A stretch of DNA of 7,544 nucleotides from Chloroflexota bacterium (GTDB lineage Bacteria > Chloroflexota > Anaerolineae > Promineifilales > Promineifilaceae). The stretch lies in the NCBI GenBank assembly GCA_020353135.1, contig CP070688.1, positions 4,128,095 to 4,135,638 of the forward strand, given 5' to 3'. Of the stretch, positions 5,849-7,544 are shown one piece after another (within the stretch, counting starts at the first letter, position 1; every line of letters starts with the position of its first letter). Made by a program: the position numbers and the translations under genes. The notes beneath the pieces were generated by a model. It saw only the letters and a program-made list of their open reading frames with translations, did not search any database and was not told the origin of the DNA.

Positions 5849-6982
5849 CTAATCCAGCCTGGACTTGAATAAACGCGTAGCCACGATCATGATTACCACG
5901 ATGTAGATGACCAATGCCGCCACCTGCTCCCACAGGAAATCGATGGTGACGCCCTTGGTCATAATGCCCCGGGAAATCTGGATGAAATAAGTCAAGGGAA
6001 GCAGATTGCCGACCAGGCGAATGGGGGCGGGCATCGTGTAACGAGGAAATATGAACCCGGCCAGCACCACGCCCAACATGGCGATCATCCCGGTTAATTG
6101 CTGGGATTGCTTCTGATTCTGAGACACGGTGGAAATCAAGAGGCCAAGCCCTAGACCTGATACAACGTAGAGGAGGGATAGCCAGAGAAAAAGCCCAAAA
6201 TCGCCCTGGAAAGGCACCCCAAACCAGTATATGCCAATGGCGGCGATGGTAAGCAGATTGACAAGGGCGATGAGCATATTGGGGATCGCCTTGCCCAGCA
6301 TGAGTTCGGCCGAGCGAATCGGGGTGACCAGCAGTTGTTCGATGGTGCCAGCTTCCCGCTCGCGCACCACCGACGCCGCCGTCAACGTGACCGTCTGAAT
6401 CTGGATCAAGGTGGCTAACAAGCCCGGCAGCATGAACCACAAATCATCCAGGTTGGGATTGTAAAGAATGCGCACCCGGCTTTCCAGGGGGACCAGCGCT
6501 TGATCGGCCGGAACGCGGCCCGTTCGCACAACTCTTTTGGCCAGTACATCGGCGGCGTGATCCTGGGCGATTAGAGAAGCGGCGTAGTAGGCCGACTGGG
6601 ATGTAAACAAGTCGGTGCCGTCAACGAGGATCAGGGCCTCGGCTGTGTCTCTTTGCTGGCGGGCGGCGAAATCGGGCGGGATGACGATACTTGCTTGAGC
6701 CAGGCCGGCGTCGATCGCTTCGGTCGCCTCCCCCACTCCGGGAACATAGCCGATCACGTCGAAATATCCAGATGTCTCCATCGAAGCGACGTAAGCCTGG
6801 CTGCTGGTATCGAGGCTCTGATCGGCAACCACAGTGGGGACATCCTCCACATTCATGCGAATCGCGTAGGCAAAAAGCAACAACTGAATAATGGGAATGC
6901 TGATCTGGACCGCCAGGGTGCGCCGGTCGCGGAAAGTCTGGATGAATTCTTTTTGAATAACGGCCCAAATTCGCCGCCACAT
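5849..6982 (-). CDS. ABC-2 type exporter membrane subunit (YbhS/YbhR-like), first copy
   Basis: Membrane subunit of the exporter, 377 residues. It begins with a short cytoplasmic amphipathic stretch (KEFIQTFRDRRTL, residues 11-23). TM1 is at about 24-41, followed by a large extracytoplasmic domain (about 42-180) containing ASIVIPPDFA and LILVDGTD. Five more hydrophobic segments follow near 182-204, 233-253, 262-285, 296-313 and 351-370. Between TM2 and TM3 is the ABC-2 coupling region, VVREREAGTIEQLLVTP then ELMLGK (residues 205-231), which in this family contacts the ATPase. Length and layout match E. coli YbhS/YbhR. ATG at 6982 has AGGT eight bases upstream and opens directly into the conserved N-terminal helix. 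The next permease starts 9 nt after its stop, and the two are paralogues, implying a heterodimeric pore. The substrate cannot be read from sequence; relatives export drugs or cations. Confidence 0.95.
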   Translation of the reverse strand: MWRRIWAVIQKEFIQTFRDRRTLAVQISIPIIQLLLFAYAIRMNVEDVPTVVADQSLDTSSQAYVASMETSGYFDVIGYVPGVGEATEAIDAGLAQASIVIPPDFAARQQRDTAEALILVDGTDLFTSQSAYYAASLIAQDHAADVLAKRVVRTGRVPADQALVPLESRVRILYNPNLDDLWFMLPGLLATLIQIQTVTLTAASVVREREAGTIEQLLVTPIRSAELMLGKAIPNMLIALVNLLTIAAIGIYWFGVPFQGDFGLFLWLSLLYVVSGLGLGLLISTVSQNQKQSQQLTGMIAMLGVVLAGFIFPRYTMPAPIRLVGNLLPLTYFIQISRGIMTKGVTIDFLWEQVAALVIYIVVIMIVATRLFKSRLD

Positions 6983-7005
6983 TGTATTTTACCTGGCTGC
7001 CCGGC

Positions 7006-7544
7006 TCATCGAGGGGCGCGTATGCCATTTAGAATCAAGTCAACAACAGTTTCGGACAATTCCCGCCTTTGCTCTGGCGAGGGAAAAGGTTCCAGGCCGC
7101 GAAAGACCGGCAAAATGAGAGCGCCGTACAAGCCAATAGCCAACCGGGCACTCAACGCCGGATCCAGCGGGCGAAATGCGCCAGTCGCTACGTGAGCGGC
7201 AAAGTACTGCCCCAAGCGCTCTTGCACGCGGCCCAACCTGGTGATGACGAAGTCCTGCAATATGCCATCGTCAATCCAGGCCTCGCTGAGAAGCGCTCTG
7301 TAGAAAGGCAGCTGCGACTCGGTCACGGCAAAGGCCATTTCAAACATGGCCACCATCGCCGCCCGCTCTTCGAGTCCCTCTACTTCCAGCAGGGCGAGTT
7401 CCATCGGGGCTTCAGTCTCACGAGCCACCGCCAGTAGGATCTCCCGTTTACTGCTGAAGTAGTTATAAAGGGTACCTTCGGCCATGTCGGCCGCCTCCGC
7501 TATCGCCTTTGTCGTCGTGGCGGCGTACCCGTTCTGGGCAAAAA
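7006..7544 (-). CDS. TetR/AcrR-family transcriptional regulator, 5' end cut by window edge
   Basis: Likely ligand-responsive repressor of the exporter operon that follows it. The frame is open from the right edge to a TGA at 7008-7006, giving 178 visible residues. It opens with FAQNGYAATTTKAIAEAADM, followed by AEGTLYNYFSSKREIL: the TetR helix-turn-helix, with the TLYNYFxxK recognition-helix signature. Only about the first 15-25 residues (helix 1) are missing. The ATG at 7485 lies inside the helix-turn-helix and is not the start. The rest is an all-helical ligand-binding/dimerisation domain (e.g. LPFYRALLSEAW, then LARLAIGLYGALILPVF-like helices), which is too divergent to predict the ligand. 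The next gene starts 23 nt after its stop, so it probably leads the operon, as cecR (TetR) leads ybhGFSR in E. coli. TetR regulators so placed usually control themselves and the transporter; the promoter and operator would lie beyond the window. Family call firm, ligand unknown. Confidence 0.93.
   Translation of the reverse strand, partial: FAQNGYAATTTKAIAEAADMAEGTLYNYFSSKREILLAVARETEAPMELALLEVEGLEERAAMVAMFEMAFAVTESQLPFYRALLSEAWIDDGILQDFVITRLGRVQERLGQYFAAHVATGAFRPLDPALSARLAIGLYGALILPVFRGLEPFPSPEQRRELSETVVDLILNGIRAPR

Noticed and set aside
5829..6440. 203-residue minus-strand frame inside the first permease region
   Set aside because: Low-complexity His/Arg/Gly-rich translation, out of frame with a well-conserved permease on the same strand.
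7006..7485. TetR gene as a complete 159-residue protein starting at ATG 7485
   Set aside because: The frame is open upstream to the window edge and encodes the first part of the helix-turn-helix (FAQNGYAATTTKAIAEAAD). The gene is therefore truncated by the window, not short.

Overview
This window is one co-directional block of genes, all on the minus strand, so biological 5'->3' runs from base 7544 down to base 1. It encodes a complete-looking ABC-2 type exporter of the YbhGFSR class. In gene order: the 3' part of a TetR-family regulator (7006 to the right edge), two paralogous 377-residue ABC-2 membrane subunits (5849-6982 and 4706-5839), two separate ABC ATPases (3719-4702 and 2758-3747), and two HlyD/YbhG-like membrane-fusion (adaptor) proteins (1106-2683 and 1 to 1059, the last cut by the left edge). 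Spacing is tight: gaps of 23, 9 and 3 nt, a 29-nt overlap between the ATPase genes, then gaps of 74 nt (holding a perfect hairpin) and 46 nt. No Rho-independent terminator or convincing internal promoter is visible, so a single operon headed by the regulator is the simplest reading. There is no gene-free stretch above 100 bases.

The parts fit one machine. The permeases should form a membrane heterodimer and the two ATPases should energise it as a heterodimer. The adaptors would extend the export path on the outer face, and the TetR protein would repress the operon until an exported ligand binds it. E. coli cecR-ybhGFSR has the same parts, also with the TetR gene first, but YbhF there is a single fused protein with two ATPase domains. 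Here those halves are separate genes in the same N-half/C-half order, and there are two adaptors rather than one. Gene order after the regulator is reversed relative to E. coli (permeases, ATPases, adaptors).

The organism cannot be fixed from this window. The moderately high GC, the split ATPases, the paired long Ala-rich adaptors and the absence of any visible TolC-docking motif in them would suit a Chloroflexota (Anaerolineae/Caldilineae-like) genome or another lineage without a TolC-type outer membrane channel. That is inference with low confidence.

The points most worth a second look are the nested-dyad hairpin between ATPase and adaptor genes (2705-2746), the roughly 80-residue insert at the hairpin tip of the first adaptor, the ATPase whose switch histidine is proline, and a possible 13-codon coupling ORF before the last gene. 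I see a recognisable transporter class with unusual details, not a wholly new system.
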